Source of the DNA: Pleurodeles waltl
Taxonomy: Eukaryota > Chordata > Amphibia > Caudata > Salamandridae
NCBI RefSeq assembly: GCF_031143425.1
Contig: NC_090446.1
Location: 1,549,250,749 to 1,549,314,748 of the forward strand
Direction of reading: 5' to 3'
DNA: 64,000 bases
A program made the translations under genes and the position numbers. Of this stretch, positions 1 to 10,091 are shown piece after piece. Numbering within the stretch: the first letter of the stretch is position 1; the number at the start of each line of letters is the position of its first letter. The notes under the pieces were generated by a model. The model had not been told where the DNA came from. It worked only from the letters and a program-made list of their open reading frames with translations, and searched no databases.

Positions 1-507
1 AGCTTTATTTCGGTACTAAAAAATACCATAAAAGCACATCCCACAATGCACATTTAAACATAAATAAACCCACAATTTAAGACACTACAGTTTAAAACAT
101 TCTACCTGTTGTAGTTTAGCAGCGATTAGATTAAGCATTAGTAGAAGACATCTTGTATTTAGCAATTATTGTGAACATTTTGCGGAATCCATTTTGTATT
201 CATGGCAGCCATTTTCTCTGCCACATGCTGCCATGTGCTCACCATGTGCTCTGTCCTACCTTTCTGTTAACTACTCTTGAAAATCTGCCTAGTGACAAGT
301 TATATTTAGCATCTCCCACTTTCGTACATGCCCAGTAAGATCTGCAGCTGTTAGTAATCAGTAACAGACAGTAATGTGTCAATGGGTCAACTAGTCCTTG
401 AAACTGTTAGCCCCTCCTACCTGTTGACTGTGCATTTCCACATGACCTTAAATGTATGCAAGTCTTGCTTCTATAATTGTACCACCTCCTTTTAGCCCCT
501 GCGTGGG

Positions 508-515
508 TATAAAAG
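508..515 (+). promoter_or_regulatory. TATA box of solo LTR
   Basis: TATAAAAG sits 83 bp upstream of the AATAAA signal in the solo LTR and follows a C/T-rich stretch. The position fits the U3 promoter of an LTR. Activity is not shown by sequence alone. Confidence 0.6.
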
Positions 516-597
516 GACCATGCTCTCTCAGTTCAGTGTGCTACTTCAAACATTACCGAAGGGTGCTTTTGAACTGTAGTACCACCTCATGAGGTTT

Positions 598-603
598 AAT
601 AAA
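598..603 (+). terminator. Polyadenylation signal of solo LTR
   Basis: AATAAA, followed by a T-rich stretch, lies in the expected R-region position of the solo LTR. Confidence 0.6.
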
Positions 604-856
604 GTTTGTCATTTATTTCAGTTTCTGTGCCAACTTCTTCCTCTATGGTCTGAGGACTTTGTGCAGAGAAGGGTGAACCCCTTGCACTAATAGGCTTTGC
701 TGAGGCTTACTTCAACATACCTATAAAATATTCGAAACAAGAACTACAATATTATTAAAAGATAAAAAAGTGTGACTATATTAGCAATTAATATCAAATG
801 TTCTCTATGAAAATAAAAGAAAAAAGGCATTTCCATTGTTATCTGTGAACAAGTGC

Positions 857-3416
857 TTATTCAGGAAGTGCCCCTAAACGCTTTGCTCTAACATGCCAAA
901 TTGCATCTAAGAATCTAGCCAACGCACAGACCACTGTACCATGGGTGTTAGTTTTGCATATCCTAAGAGCCAAAAGCCGATTATTAGAGCCCATGGATCT
1001 GCAAAGAGGTATAATCCATTGAATCCGTTGTTTATCGTAGGCAGGACAATGGAATAAAACATGTGCAATACATTCTGGTGAGCTACAGCCTATAGGGCAT
1101 AAGTTGGATTGAGAATCCTGTTGAGAACATTTACAGGTGAAAGTACGTAGTGGTGGCGATCCCAACCTGAACCTGATATAAAGTGCACGTGCTCGAGGGG
1201 ATAAGATCAGATCCATATAATTTTTGAATTCATAATGGCACTTGACTGGTATAACTTGTCTGTCAAGCTGAGCAGAGACACCTCAGCCAATTTGCCTCTT
1301 TTCAATTTTAACCAGTATGCATCCTTAATGATTTGCACCGCATTTTTGGGAAGACCACAAGGGGCTGTCCAAAAGTGGGCCAATCCTAAGGTGGTCAAAC
1401 TATCTTCAACACGGTTGCACCATGGGATTTTCCTCATAACACTTTTGCTAAGCAAGGCATTCAACCATGTCCTAAAGGGTCTGAAAATGTCCGAGGACCA
1501 AATCCTAATCCAATACAGTATAGGTCTTAAGGCGGCTATATGCACGATAGAGTCTAAGTTCAGGTCCATCTGGACAGGCAACGTAGGAGAGCTGGTAGGT
1601 ATTTTGAGCAAAGCCTTTATAAATGAATTTTCAGTAAGCTCTAAATTCCTCAAGTTGCCATGCCCCCATGGCTCTGCTCATACAGGGCACTCCTTCTTGC
1701 TTGTATTTTATATATTTCCATTGCAGGAGAGATTGCAAATCTGGGAGACCTATTGGCAAATCTCAGAACGCCACCCAAATCCTGTTTCAATCTCATAAAA
1801 GCCTTTAGTAACTGGGCCTGCCATCTATGCGTATCCTCCAGTCTAACCCCCAGATAATCAAAATCAGCGACTCTCTCCAATACTTCCCCTTCCATTACAA
1901 TTGACTTCCTTACTATACATTTTTTGTCACCAAAGATCATGTATTTAGTTTTCATGGAGTTGACTTCAAGACCATAATCTTTGCAGAAGGACGTAAACTT
2001 CACCAGTACATTTGTAAGGGCAGAAGTGGTTTGGGATAATAATAAAGTATCATCCGCAAAAAGTAAGCACGGGGTCTTTACCCCATCTTATTCTGTGCAT
2101 CGTTATCACAGGCAAGTAAGTAAGGGATGCATGAGTTAATAAATATTAAAAACAATGTCGGAGCCAAAACACACCCCTGCCTCACCACCCTTTTGATCGG
2201 AATTTCACTTGTTACCTCCCCACTTACTCCCCATCTAATTTTTGCAAAACTCAATAAGCTTTTGATTATGTTTAATAAGGAACTCGGAAATTGGAAAGGG
2301 GTAAGGAAATTCCCTTACTAGGTTGCACAACTCTTCGTTTAGCAGTGAGGCCATCATTTGTGACTAGGATTGGAGCATGATCACTATTATCCTGATTTCC
2401 TACACAAATGTCTTGGATAATGTTCCAAATCCTCACATCAATTACCACATAATCCAATGTACTACTGCAAAGCCTTCTAAAAAACGTAAGTTTAGCAGGG
2501 GTATCCGAGGGAAAACGCCCATTCCCTGGGTGAAGGCCATGCATTATCATAAAGTCTGTAATCTGGAGAGCCCTAGCGCTGAGTTTAACCTGTTTCTTCA
2601 AAGAAGAAAAAGGGGGAATATTCCATGATACATCTTCTAACTGCGCTACCTCAGAGAATACACGATTTGGTTCAAGCGTCACATTTAAGTCCCCAGCAAC
2701 GAAGATGAAATGCGATGATATATAATCTGACACCAAGGCATTCAGCACCTGAAAGGTTTTAGACAATTGGTTCGGTGGACCTGGTCTATTGTAAACATTG
2801 ACACACAACAAGGAAATACCATACTTTTGTTGTATAGATAAAGCCAATGTGTCCTCTGAGTCCACTGTAATTTCTCTGATCTTTCCCAAAATGGAGGTCC
2901 TTACCCATATTACCAACCCCCCCTGGCCGCTCTCCCTGCCAAAGATGGTCTAGCTTCTTTACAATAAGAATTAAACCCTTGCCTAAAAACATTGGTAGTC
3001 GACCACGTTTCCTGAAAAAAGCATATATCAAATTTGTCAATAAACTCCCCCCAGACTGTGTTGACTAATTTATTGTGAATTCCAGCCAAGTTCCATGTCA
3101 AGAGCTTTGGAGTTAGGGACTCCTGCATTGCAGTGGTCTTCCTTAAAGGTGTCCAGCTGTGCGAGCTGCCAATGGGGTTTCTGAGGGGAAAATTGACCGG
3201 TGGTGTATCTGTAGCAACCAAGGGGGATCCCTCCATCCCAAAAGAGGAAAGCTCTGGATCCAACACCCCTTCTGCCCGTAAGGTTGTAGTACAGAAGGAC
3301 CCCCTATTATCCCAATCAAGGGAGAGCCAATCGATGTCTACAGCCACGGGCACTTGTGCGAGCCTCCTCGGAGGAAGCAACACATTCTGGGAGGCACGCT
3401 CCTGATTATTAAACAA
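857..3416 (-). pseudogene. LINE ORF2: endonuclease-reverse transcriptase, broken
   Basis: The endonuclease starts with LTWNLAGI near 3100 and has FFQETW with the catalytic Glu, AGDLN near 2710, and an SDHAP motif near 2370. A frameshift near 2915 splits it. Reverse transcriptase evidence is the RQGCVLAP motif near 2180, FADD at 2049-2060 and a thumb-like YLG segment near 1850. The C-terminus (857-1216) has a CPIGC...H..FHCP knuckle that usually follows RT in LINEs. Only about 100 bp separate the endonuclease end from the RT RQG motif, where roughly a kilobase of RT fingers and palm would be expected, so an internal deletion is likely near 2210-2330. At least three further frame breaks lie between 2130 and 1207. 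It cannot encode active enzyme. Confidence 0.85.
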
Positions 3417-4128
3417 ATCTGTGATTTCCTTTGGGACAGGTAAATTCGATCTTGACTAAAAATCCTCTACAGGCCAACAGCTTTTAAGACAAATATTTGA
3501 TCCATTTTGCAAGGGATTCCACATTTCCAGGGACAGAAGACCCCTTACAAACTCCGGGGTGGATAATACCAGCTTTATTGTATCCAAGTGGCCCTCAGAC
3601 TCTGGATAGCTCTGTGCAAATATTATGTCTGAATGTATAACGTATCCACATTGTCTGGTATGCCGAATCAAGTGTGTGACCTTATTTATGAGAGACGCCC
3701 TATTTTACTGAGCATTTGGCGCTAAAGATGGAACTCTACACATAAGAATTGGGTATCCACTACCCCTGGACTGATATAGGGTTTGAACAGTTGGTGTTTC
3801 CCTTGCAAAGACTGCGCGTGATTGAGAAGACATTGGGGCTTCAGAATCGATTTTTGTGCTGGAAGGACTGTTAGAACCAGTCTGTGGGGTGATACTAATC
3901 TGATCAGGGATACTATATGCACAAGATAAAGGAGGTCCTTACAACCTCGGCGGTCTTTTAATAAGACCGCAGAGGGACTCCCGTACGGAAGACCGCCAGT
4001 AATGGTGGTTTGCCGCTCTGCGTATTATGACTGTTGGTTGCCCTCCGTCGTTTTTCCAATGGAGAGCCGCCAACAGCCATACTGACGGGCGGCGGGGAAG
4101 TGGAGGTTGCTCCACCTCCACCGCCACG

Positions 4129-4188
4129 CCAACAGAACACCGCCAACCGAATCACGTCCTGTGATTCGGCGCAGCGGTGTTCTGTTGG
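4129..4188. repeat. Nested palindrome in MITE 1
   Basis: Outer arms CCAACAGAACACCGC and inner arms CGAATCAC pair with their inverse copies to the right, giving a long interrupted hairpin. A diverged version is present in MITE 2 near 15766-15817. Confidence 0.75.
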
Positions 4189-4669
4189 CGGTGTGGTGTC
4201 GGCAGAGCTGCCCCCATGGCTCCCGTGCCCTCCCGGAGGATCGACGGAACAGGTAAGTCGATCGTCCGTTAGGGGAGGGGGGTGGGGGGATGTTGTGTGT
4301 TGTGTGGGTGCATGGGGGTGTGCGTCTGTGTATGTAGAGGGGGCGTGTGAGTGAGTGTATGCTTGCGGGTTGTTGCGTGTTTTGGGAATGAGTGCGTGTA
4401 TGTCTGTAGGTATGTCTGTATGGATGTGTGCATGTATGTTTGAATGTGGGTGTGCGTGTCTGATTGTGTCTGTGGATGTTGGCATGTATGTCGGGGTGTG
4501 TGCGTGTATGTGTTTTGGTGGTGCCTGCGTGAGTGTCGGGTGTGTATGTGTAAGGTAATGTCGGGGGTCGGGGTGGGTAGGGGGGTCCTGCCACCTTTGG
4601 GGGGTGGCAGGGGTGGTGGGGGTGTAGGGGAGGGAGTCGGGGTGGGAGTGGGGGGTGGGGGAGACCCCT

Positions 4670-4703
4670 ATCAGTGCCAGGGAAGGAATTCCCTGGCACT
4701 GAT
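4670..4703. repeat. 34-bp palindrome in MITE 1
   Basis: Perfect 15-nt arms ATCAGTGCCAGGGAA and its inverse are separated by 4 nt (GGAA). The same arms with a different spacer occur in MITE 2 at 15307-15340. Confidence 0.9.
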
Positions 4704-5939
4704 AGTGCTTACCGCCATTGATTTCATGGCGGTTCCTACCGCTGGAAATCCACGGCGGTAAGCCGGGTCAAAATACCGGCGGGGTATTGTCACGGCCCCC
4801 GGGCTGGAGACCCAGGTCTCCAGCCCAGGGGTAGTCTCCACCCTGGTGGGCGGAACGGAGAAGCGGCGGATGACCATGGCGGTAACTGCCATGGTCATAA
4901 TACTCAAAAAAAGACCGTCAGCCTGTTGGCGGTCTTACCGCCGCTTTAACACCGTCCGCCAGGGTTGAAATGACCCCCAAAGTCTTTTTCCTGCAGATAG
5001 GTTCTTTATGGGAACCGATGTTAGCGTTTGACTCTGACTTGTTTGTGGTAGAAGTTTCCCTAAAAATACTTTTAGAGCGGAGTAGGGACAAAACCTCAGC
5101 TAATGATGTTTTCAAGTCATTTACTTCTTGCTTTAACTCTACGACAAGGGCTCTCAAGACCTCCTGAGAGTGAGGCGTGATGGGATAGTGACTTATAGGT
5201 TGTGCATTAGGATGACCCAGATCTTCAGGTTGGCCCTGGGACTCCAAAAGGGAAAAGCGATTGGAACATGGGATATCATGCGTGATCACACTTCCTAATA
5301 AAGTTTTCTCTGTTCTTGCATGTCCTCCACATGGACCCCTAATATATGTGATTGATCCATCTACCTGAGAGGGCAAGGACCTCGTAGTAACAACACTAGC
5401 AGGGATATTTCCCTTATCGCAAGGTTTAAGAAAGGATGTAAGGTAGCCATTTTTCAATCGCTTCTGGGGGTCTTTATCTTTTTTTGACAACAAAGTCTCC
5501 ACTTCCTCAATTAAATTATCAATTTCATCCATCACACAGATGGATGAAGTATGAGGTGCTTGATGTAATTTAGGGATTTTGGTCTGAGCGATACCCCCTG
5601 GCAAAGTTACATACCCACCCACTCCACCCACTCTGCAAGGCCCCCCCAACCCTTCCCAGCAGCACAAGAGGAACGTACCCCACCGAAGCCACTACAACTT
5701 GACCATAGTACATACAATAGCCCCATACCCATAAAAAATTAAAACAAACACCAGGGTGGAACTGCGTGTAGCCCAAACAAAGGCCACACAGAAACATTAA
5801 TTTGTAGCTCACTGAGCAAAACAGTGCCAACAGGGCCAATGGCCAGTCCATAAAAAGGAAATTGTCCTTGGCCACAACTGGCCACACCTGACTCCCACAA
5901 GTGCTGGGTACTCCACTGGGGCACCATATGGGGATCCAG

Positions 5940-7984
5940 GCACCTCACGTAAGGGGGATGGGGGGGATTTCCGACGGGGGTGGGACTTAGACTTGCGTGA
6001 GGAGGTTGGAAGGGGGGTGGGCTTCTCCTTTGAAGGGGGTGGGAGCTGTTTGGCTCGGGAGGAGCTGGATGGCCTAGGCTCTGAGCGGGCCTTCTTCTTC
6101 ACCGGGGAAGGGGCACAGGAATGGGAAGGCTGGAGCGAGGTGGGCTGTGATGTGGAAGGAGCAGAAAGGGCAAGGAGGTGGGCACGTTTCGGGACAAGAC
6201 AGGGTGGGCCAGTGGGTTGGAACAGGTCTGCACGGAGAGAGGAAAAGTTTCTTGGGAGCAATTGGGGTGGGCGTGGATGAGGGCGTGGGAGTGGAGGCAG
6301 AGGGTGTGGATGTATGTGGTGTAGGGGTGCATGTAGTGGGTGCAGGTGACTGCTCAGTATGCTGTGGTGTGGTGGATGTCTGATGGGTGGGTGTCTTGGT
6401 GCGTTTGAGTGTTTTGGGAGGTGGCGGGGCGGACACAGTGGGAGAAGGTAGACAGCTAGTGTGGATGTATGTTGGGTGGGTGTCTGCAAGGCTGGTGAGT
6501 GTGCTGCATGTGTCAACTAATGTCGGGTGGGTGTCTGCAAGTCTGGTGAGTGTGCTGCATGTGTCAACTACAGTGGAGGTGGTGAGTGCAGGTGCGGTGT
6601 ATGGGATGCATGTATGGCTGTCTGCTATTGTGGTGAGTGCAGAAAGAGGAGCAGTAACAGTGAGTGACGGTGCAGTGCATGAGAGTGTGGATGTAGAGGG
6701 GACAGACAGGGAGGCAGAAGAGGTGGGCACATAGGGGGAAGTAGACGTTGTTGTGTGTGAAGGTATCTGTTGGCTGTGTGAATGCTTGTGGTGGGAGGTG
6801 TGGTGCCTGTGTTTTGAATTGTGCTTCTTGTGTGGTGATGTGCTTGTAAGCGGGTCTGATTGTGTGCTTTGGACGGGTGAAGGGAGTGGGGTGCTAAAAG
6901 CGGTAGAGGAGGTTGGAGGGGGGACGGAATGGCCAGGAAAACTGGCTGCCGTCCGAGAGGAGGCCAGAGCCTGAAAAGATCTCTGTAGGGCAGATACGGC
7001 ACCATGAATGCCATCCATGTAGGCATTGGTCTGCTGCACCTCAGATGCCAGACACTGGATGGCATTGCCGATGGTTGTCTGCCCTACAGAGATGGTTCTC
7101 AGGAGGTCAATAGCCTCCTCTGTGAGGGCAGCAGGGCTGACTGGGTCAGGGGAGGAGGTGTCTGGGGCGAAGGAGACGCCCACCTTTCTGGGCACGGGCA
7201 ACTCGGTGGGGAGCAGAAGGGAGGGTGCTGATGGTATGGGTGGTGGCGGAAGATCTCACGGTAGTGGTGTGTCCACTAGATGGACGCCACTCTAATTCCC
7301 TGCTCTAAGCACCATGAGCCCTATCGCACACACACTCATCCTTCCAGGATGAAGTATGGTCTGTGAGTACTCACCCCCTTGTGACTGCTGTGCAGCCTTC
7401 AAGCGCCCATCCAGGTCTGGGTACGCCACCACCAGGCTCCTTCGCATGAGGGGGGTCAGTGCCCGACGGGCACCCCTTCCACGTTGGGAGGACTTCCCCA
7501 GCTGGGACTCAGTGATCTTTCGCACCCAGCGCTGCAGGTCCTCCCACCTCTTTCGACAGTGGGTGCTCCGCCAGTTGTAGACCCCCAGGGTCCGTACCTC
7601 CTTGGCGATGGCATGCCAATGTGCCCTCTTCTTTTTGGCGCTGACCTAGTAGGGTGACACAGAAATGGAACACAGAGGTCAGGCACCTGCATGATGGGAA
7701 CTGCTGGCAGATTGTCAAACATAGGACAGACACTACTCCCAGACATGCAGGACAGTGGCACACAGCATTCCATGCACCAAGCCCCATCCTGGCTCACAGG
7801 AGCACACATCAGTGAAATCCACTCCATCCATTACTCAAACAGTGTCCCCCAAACCCAGACTCACCTGTACCTCTGGCCGGCCGTAGAGTCTGTCGTACAG
7901 GGGCAGGACCCCTTCCACTAGTTTCTCCAGCTCTTCCTGGGTGAAGGCCGGGGACCTTTCTCCTGCACCACTTGGAACATCCAT
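5940..7984 (-). pseudogene. Harbinger A third gene: SANT/trihelix-like protein, frameshifted
   Basis: Three exons can be read on the minus strand. Exon 1 runs from the ATG at 7984 to about 7865 with donor GTGAGT and encodes FTQEELEKLVEGVLP. Exon 2 (7645-7375) encodes the core HAIAKEV..RSTHCRKRWEDLQRW, a SANT/trihelix-type DNA-binding helix set, and ends in AYPDLDGRLKAAQQ. Exon 3 starts at 7227 and contains a conserved AALTEEAIDLL..SVGQ..QQTNAY segment, probably coiled coil, then a long Pro/Ser/Thr/His-rich tail with a 17-residue tandem repeat (VDTCSTLT.LADTHPT) and a basic Lys/Arg-rich end. A frameshift near 6250 breaks the tail. The role is inferred: Harbinger SANT proteins help the transposase enter the nucleus and bind the ends. 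Confidence 0.7.
7375..7645 (-). other. Exon 2 of third gene, copy A
   Basis: This 271-nt exon is bounded by an acceptor (ACTAG) and a donor (GTGAGT). It has exactly the same length as the matching exon in copy B (49567-49837) and carries the RSTHCRKRWEDL core. Confidence 0.75.
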
Positions 7985-8516
7985 AGCCAGAGACAAGCAA
8001 CAGCAGTACACAGAGTGGAGTATCTGTCCGCACGAGATCAGGGAGTCAAGTGATCAAACGATGACGAACGCGCATACGTTCCGCAGCGGTATGCACTGTC
8101 ACCGCCGGCGGTGCTCATGATACGCCAGGATTTCCCATTGGCATCCATGTTAGCCAATGAGGGTGCGAACAGCGGTCAACTCAGCTGTACGCTGTGACGT
8201 CAACCGCTAGCAGTATTAGGTCACTTCCACTACAAAGGGGCAGAACTACAGTGTGCATAAATTTTGCCATCACCTACGCATCTTGAAATTCATAATACTC
8301 ACAATGCAGGGCCTACTAGCCATATGAAGCACTTAGGCCTCTATCCATTGCGTATATTATCACACATGATTTACTGTGTTCCCTCCTAGTGATGTACATG
8401 TACATCTGTCAGGTTGCAGTTGTTGTACAGACACTACTATGAACAATGCACTGCATGTATTTAGCAAATATGCCAATGTATGTGTGCACATCATTCCTTT
8501 TTCCAACCCCTCATAG

Positions 8517-9634
8517 GTACCGACCCTTGTGGCGAGGAAGGGCACCATCGGTGTACAGACCACTTGTGGATATGGGGACCATGGTGGAGCGTCATATCAT
8601 TATCACTTACAGACTCACACGTGCAACTATTCAGGACCTATGTGCATTACTGGATCCTGCATTGACTCTCGGATACCGTAATCAGCATGCCATCCCTACT
8701 GAAGTGCAGGTGCTCTCCGCACTCCATTTCCTGGCCACGGGCTCATTTCAAGTGACAGTGGGCATGGGTGCTGGCTTCTCACAGCCAATGTTCAGCCAGG
8801 TACTGACAAGGTTTCTGAATGCATTTGTACGACACCTGCAGTCCTATGTGCGATTCCCCCAAAGTGCTGACCTCCCTGCCATCAAGTCTGACTTCTATGC
8901 CTTTGCAAACATTCCCCATGTAATAGGTGCCATCGATGGCACCCACATACCCATCATCCCCCCAAGAGTGAGTGAACAGGTGTACAGAGACAGGAAGAAC
9001 TTTCACTCCATGAACATCCAATTGGTATGTACTGCAGACCAGTACATTTCCCATGTGAATGCCATGTTCCCAGGCTCAGTCCATGATTCATTTGTTTTGA
9101 GGAACAGTAGTGTGCCACAGAAGATGGAACAACTACAAGAGGACAGGGGGTGGATCATTGGTAAGTTTGCCTGTCACTAACTGACACATTGCAGAAAACC
9201 AGCCTGTCCGACTAAGGGACATTACAATGACGACTCTGCATTCACCATTTTTCTAGGTGATTCTGGCTATCCAAACTTGCATTGGATCCTGACACCAGTG
9301 AGGAATCCCAGGACGGATGCAGAGAGGAAATACAATGAGGCCCATGGACGTACTAGGAGGGTGATAGAGCGTACTATAGGTCTCCTGAAGGCTAGATTCT
9401 GGTACATATCTCTGGGGGTTCTCTGGCCTATGGGCCTGATAAGGTGTGTAGAATCGTGGTGGCCTGCTGCATGCTGCACAACGTGGCTGTGAGACATTCT
9501 ATCACCCTCTTGGAGGTGGACGTGCTATAGGTCCTGATCAGTTACCTCTGAGAGGTGAGGAGAGTGATGGTGAGGATGAGGAAGGGGAAGACGTCAGTTC
9601 CAGGAACCAACTGATACAACTCTACTTCCAATAA
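8517..9634 (+). pseudogene. HARBI1-like DDE transposase, Harbinger A, frameshifted
   Basis: The transposase of the PIF/Harbinger DDE_Tnp_4 family cuts and pastes the element. The exon from about 8517 (acceptor CATAG) to 9160 is fully open and includes the first catalytic region GAIDGTHI and the second PGSVHDSFVLRNS. A 96-bp intron (9161-9256, GTAAGT..TTCTAG) precedes a last exon with RTRRVIERTIGLLKARF, which carries the acidic third catalytic position, and ending LIQLYFQ at 9634. Two small indels (near 9405 and 9500) break the last exon. The true N-terminal exon upstream of 8517 was not identified. It lies between, and opposite in strand to, the two SANT-type genes. Confidence 0.85.
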
Positions 9635-9894
9635 CTGTGTGGGACTTAAGCCTGTAATGCTGTTTAGTGACTGATACTGTCAGTGTGCCATGTCATATAG
9701 GGGGTATTGGTCATGATAGGCGAGACATGGACCTCTTCAGCATGGTACTGACAGACAATATATCCATTCCCTCCTTGCCTAATTTGAAACACACATTACC
9801 ACCACCAAGCACAAATTGACAATGCCAGTTGCATCCATACTCCACTTTGTTCAACATTGAAGACAAGGGACAGTGTTACCGGTGAGAAATATTG

Positions 9895-9900
9895 TTTATT
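9895..9900 (-). terminator. Poly(A) signal for SANT gene 1, copy A
   Basis: AATAAA on the minus strand lies about 190 bp beyond the stop of gene 1. It sits between the convergent 3' ends of gene 1 and the transposase gene. Confidence 0.45.
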
Positions 9901-10091
9901 GGTCAAATACAGGGAAATGTGCTATATACAGTGATGGAAGTCGTAAGGTTTGGGTGTCCTCAAAACCGACTTGGGGGCAGCCCTGTTGGATGTCATAGGT
10001 GGGTCCTATTCGTAGTTTAGTACTTCAATTTGCCCTTAGCTAAGTGTTGTTGGTGAATGGGTGGGATGGTTGCTTTGCAGTAGTAGCAGTG

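Larger units (their letters stand above)
107..717 (+). mobile_element. Solo LTR of an LTR retroelement
   Basis: This 611-bp unit begins TGTTG and ends CAACA, a perfect 5-bp terminal inverted repeat. It is flanked by the 4-bp direct repeat TACC (103-106 and 718-721), the expected target duplication. It contains a TATA box and, about 90 bp downstream, an AATAAA signal, which is a U3-R-U5 arrangement on the plus strand. No internal retroviral coding sequence adjoins it, so it is best read as a solo LTR left by recombination between two LTRs. Flanking AT-rich DNA (1-102 and 722-856) has no recognisable gene; 722-856 may be the 3' tail of the adjacent LINE. The parent family was not identified; a 4-bp duplication fits several LTR classes. 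Confidence 0.8.
3931..4978 (+). mobile_element. Harbinger-type MITE 1
   Basis: This non-autonomous element has ends GGAGGTCC..ACAACC and its inverse GGTTGAAATGACCCCC, flanked by AAA on both sides (3928-3930 and 4979-4981). Its right end matches the right end of the full Harbinger element at 45045-52510: an A/T run, then GGCGGT and ACCGCC blocks, then CCAGGGTTG. It contains no transposase. Inside are a 34-bp palindrome (4670-4703), a nested palindrome (4129-4188), a GGGCTGGAGACC inverted pair near 4800, and a GT-rich low-complexity block (about 4270-4560). It is inserted in the LINE ORF1, so it is younger than that LINE copy. Confidence 0.85.
857..5532 (-). mobile_element. Non-LTR retrotransposon (LINE), degraded, with nested MITE
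   Basis: Read on the minus strand, this is a LINE with a coiled-coil ORF1 protein, an apurinic-type endonuclease, a reverse transcriptase with an FADD box, and a C-terminal Cys/His knuckle. The order is that of endonuclease-bearing LINEs. It is disabled by stops, frameshifts, an internal deletion and a 1-kb MITE in ORF1. The C-terminal zinc-knuckle style recalls I/Jockey-group elements, but I cannot place the clade. Nothing between 5533 and about 5940 is firmly assignable; it may be LINE 5' UTR or the truncated end of the neighbouring Harbinger element. Confidence 0.8.
3705..5532 (-). pseudogene. LINE ORF1 protein gene, interrupted by MITE
   Basis: The likely start is the ATG at 5532, giving MDEIDNLIEEVETLL, although the frame stays open upstream. 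The protein is hydrophilic with a probable coiled coil near residues 115-150 (VLRALVVELKQEVNDL), as is common in LINE ORF1 proteins that bind RNA and trimerise. The frame is broken at 4979 by a 1,048-bp MITE. If the MITE and one AAA target copy are ignored, the frame continues from 4979 into 3927 and reaches a TAA at 3705, for about 258 residues. The same frame stays mostly open beyond that stop (3456-3671 and then 3416 onward), so the TAA may itself be a mutation. Confidence 0.7.

Noticed and set aside
4025..4699. Long minus-strand His/Thr/Pro-rich open frames
   Set aside because: They arise from the GT/CA-rich low-complexity block of MITE 1; the matching block in MITE 2 gives similar frames, and no domain is visible.
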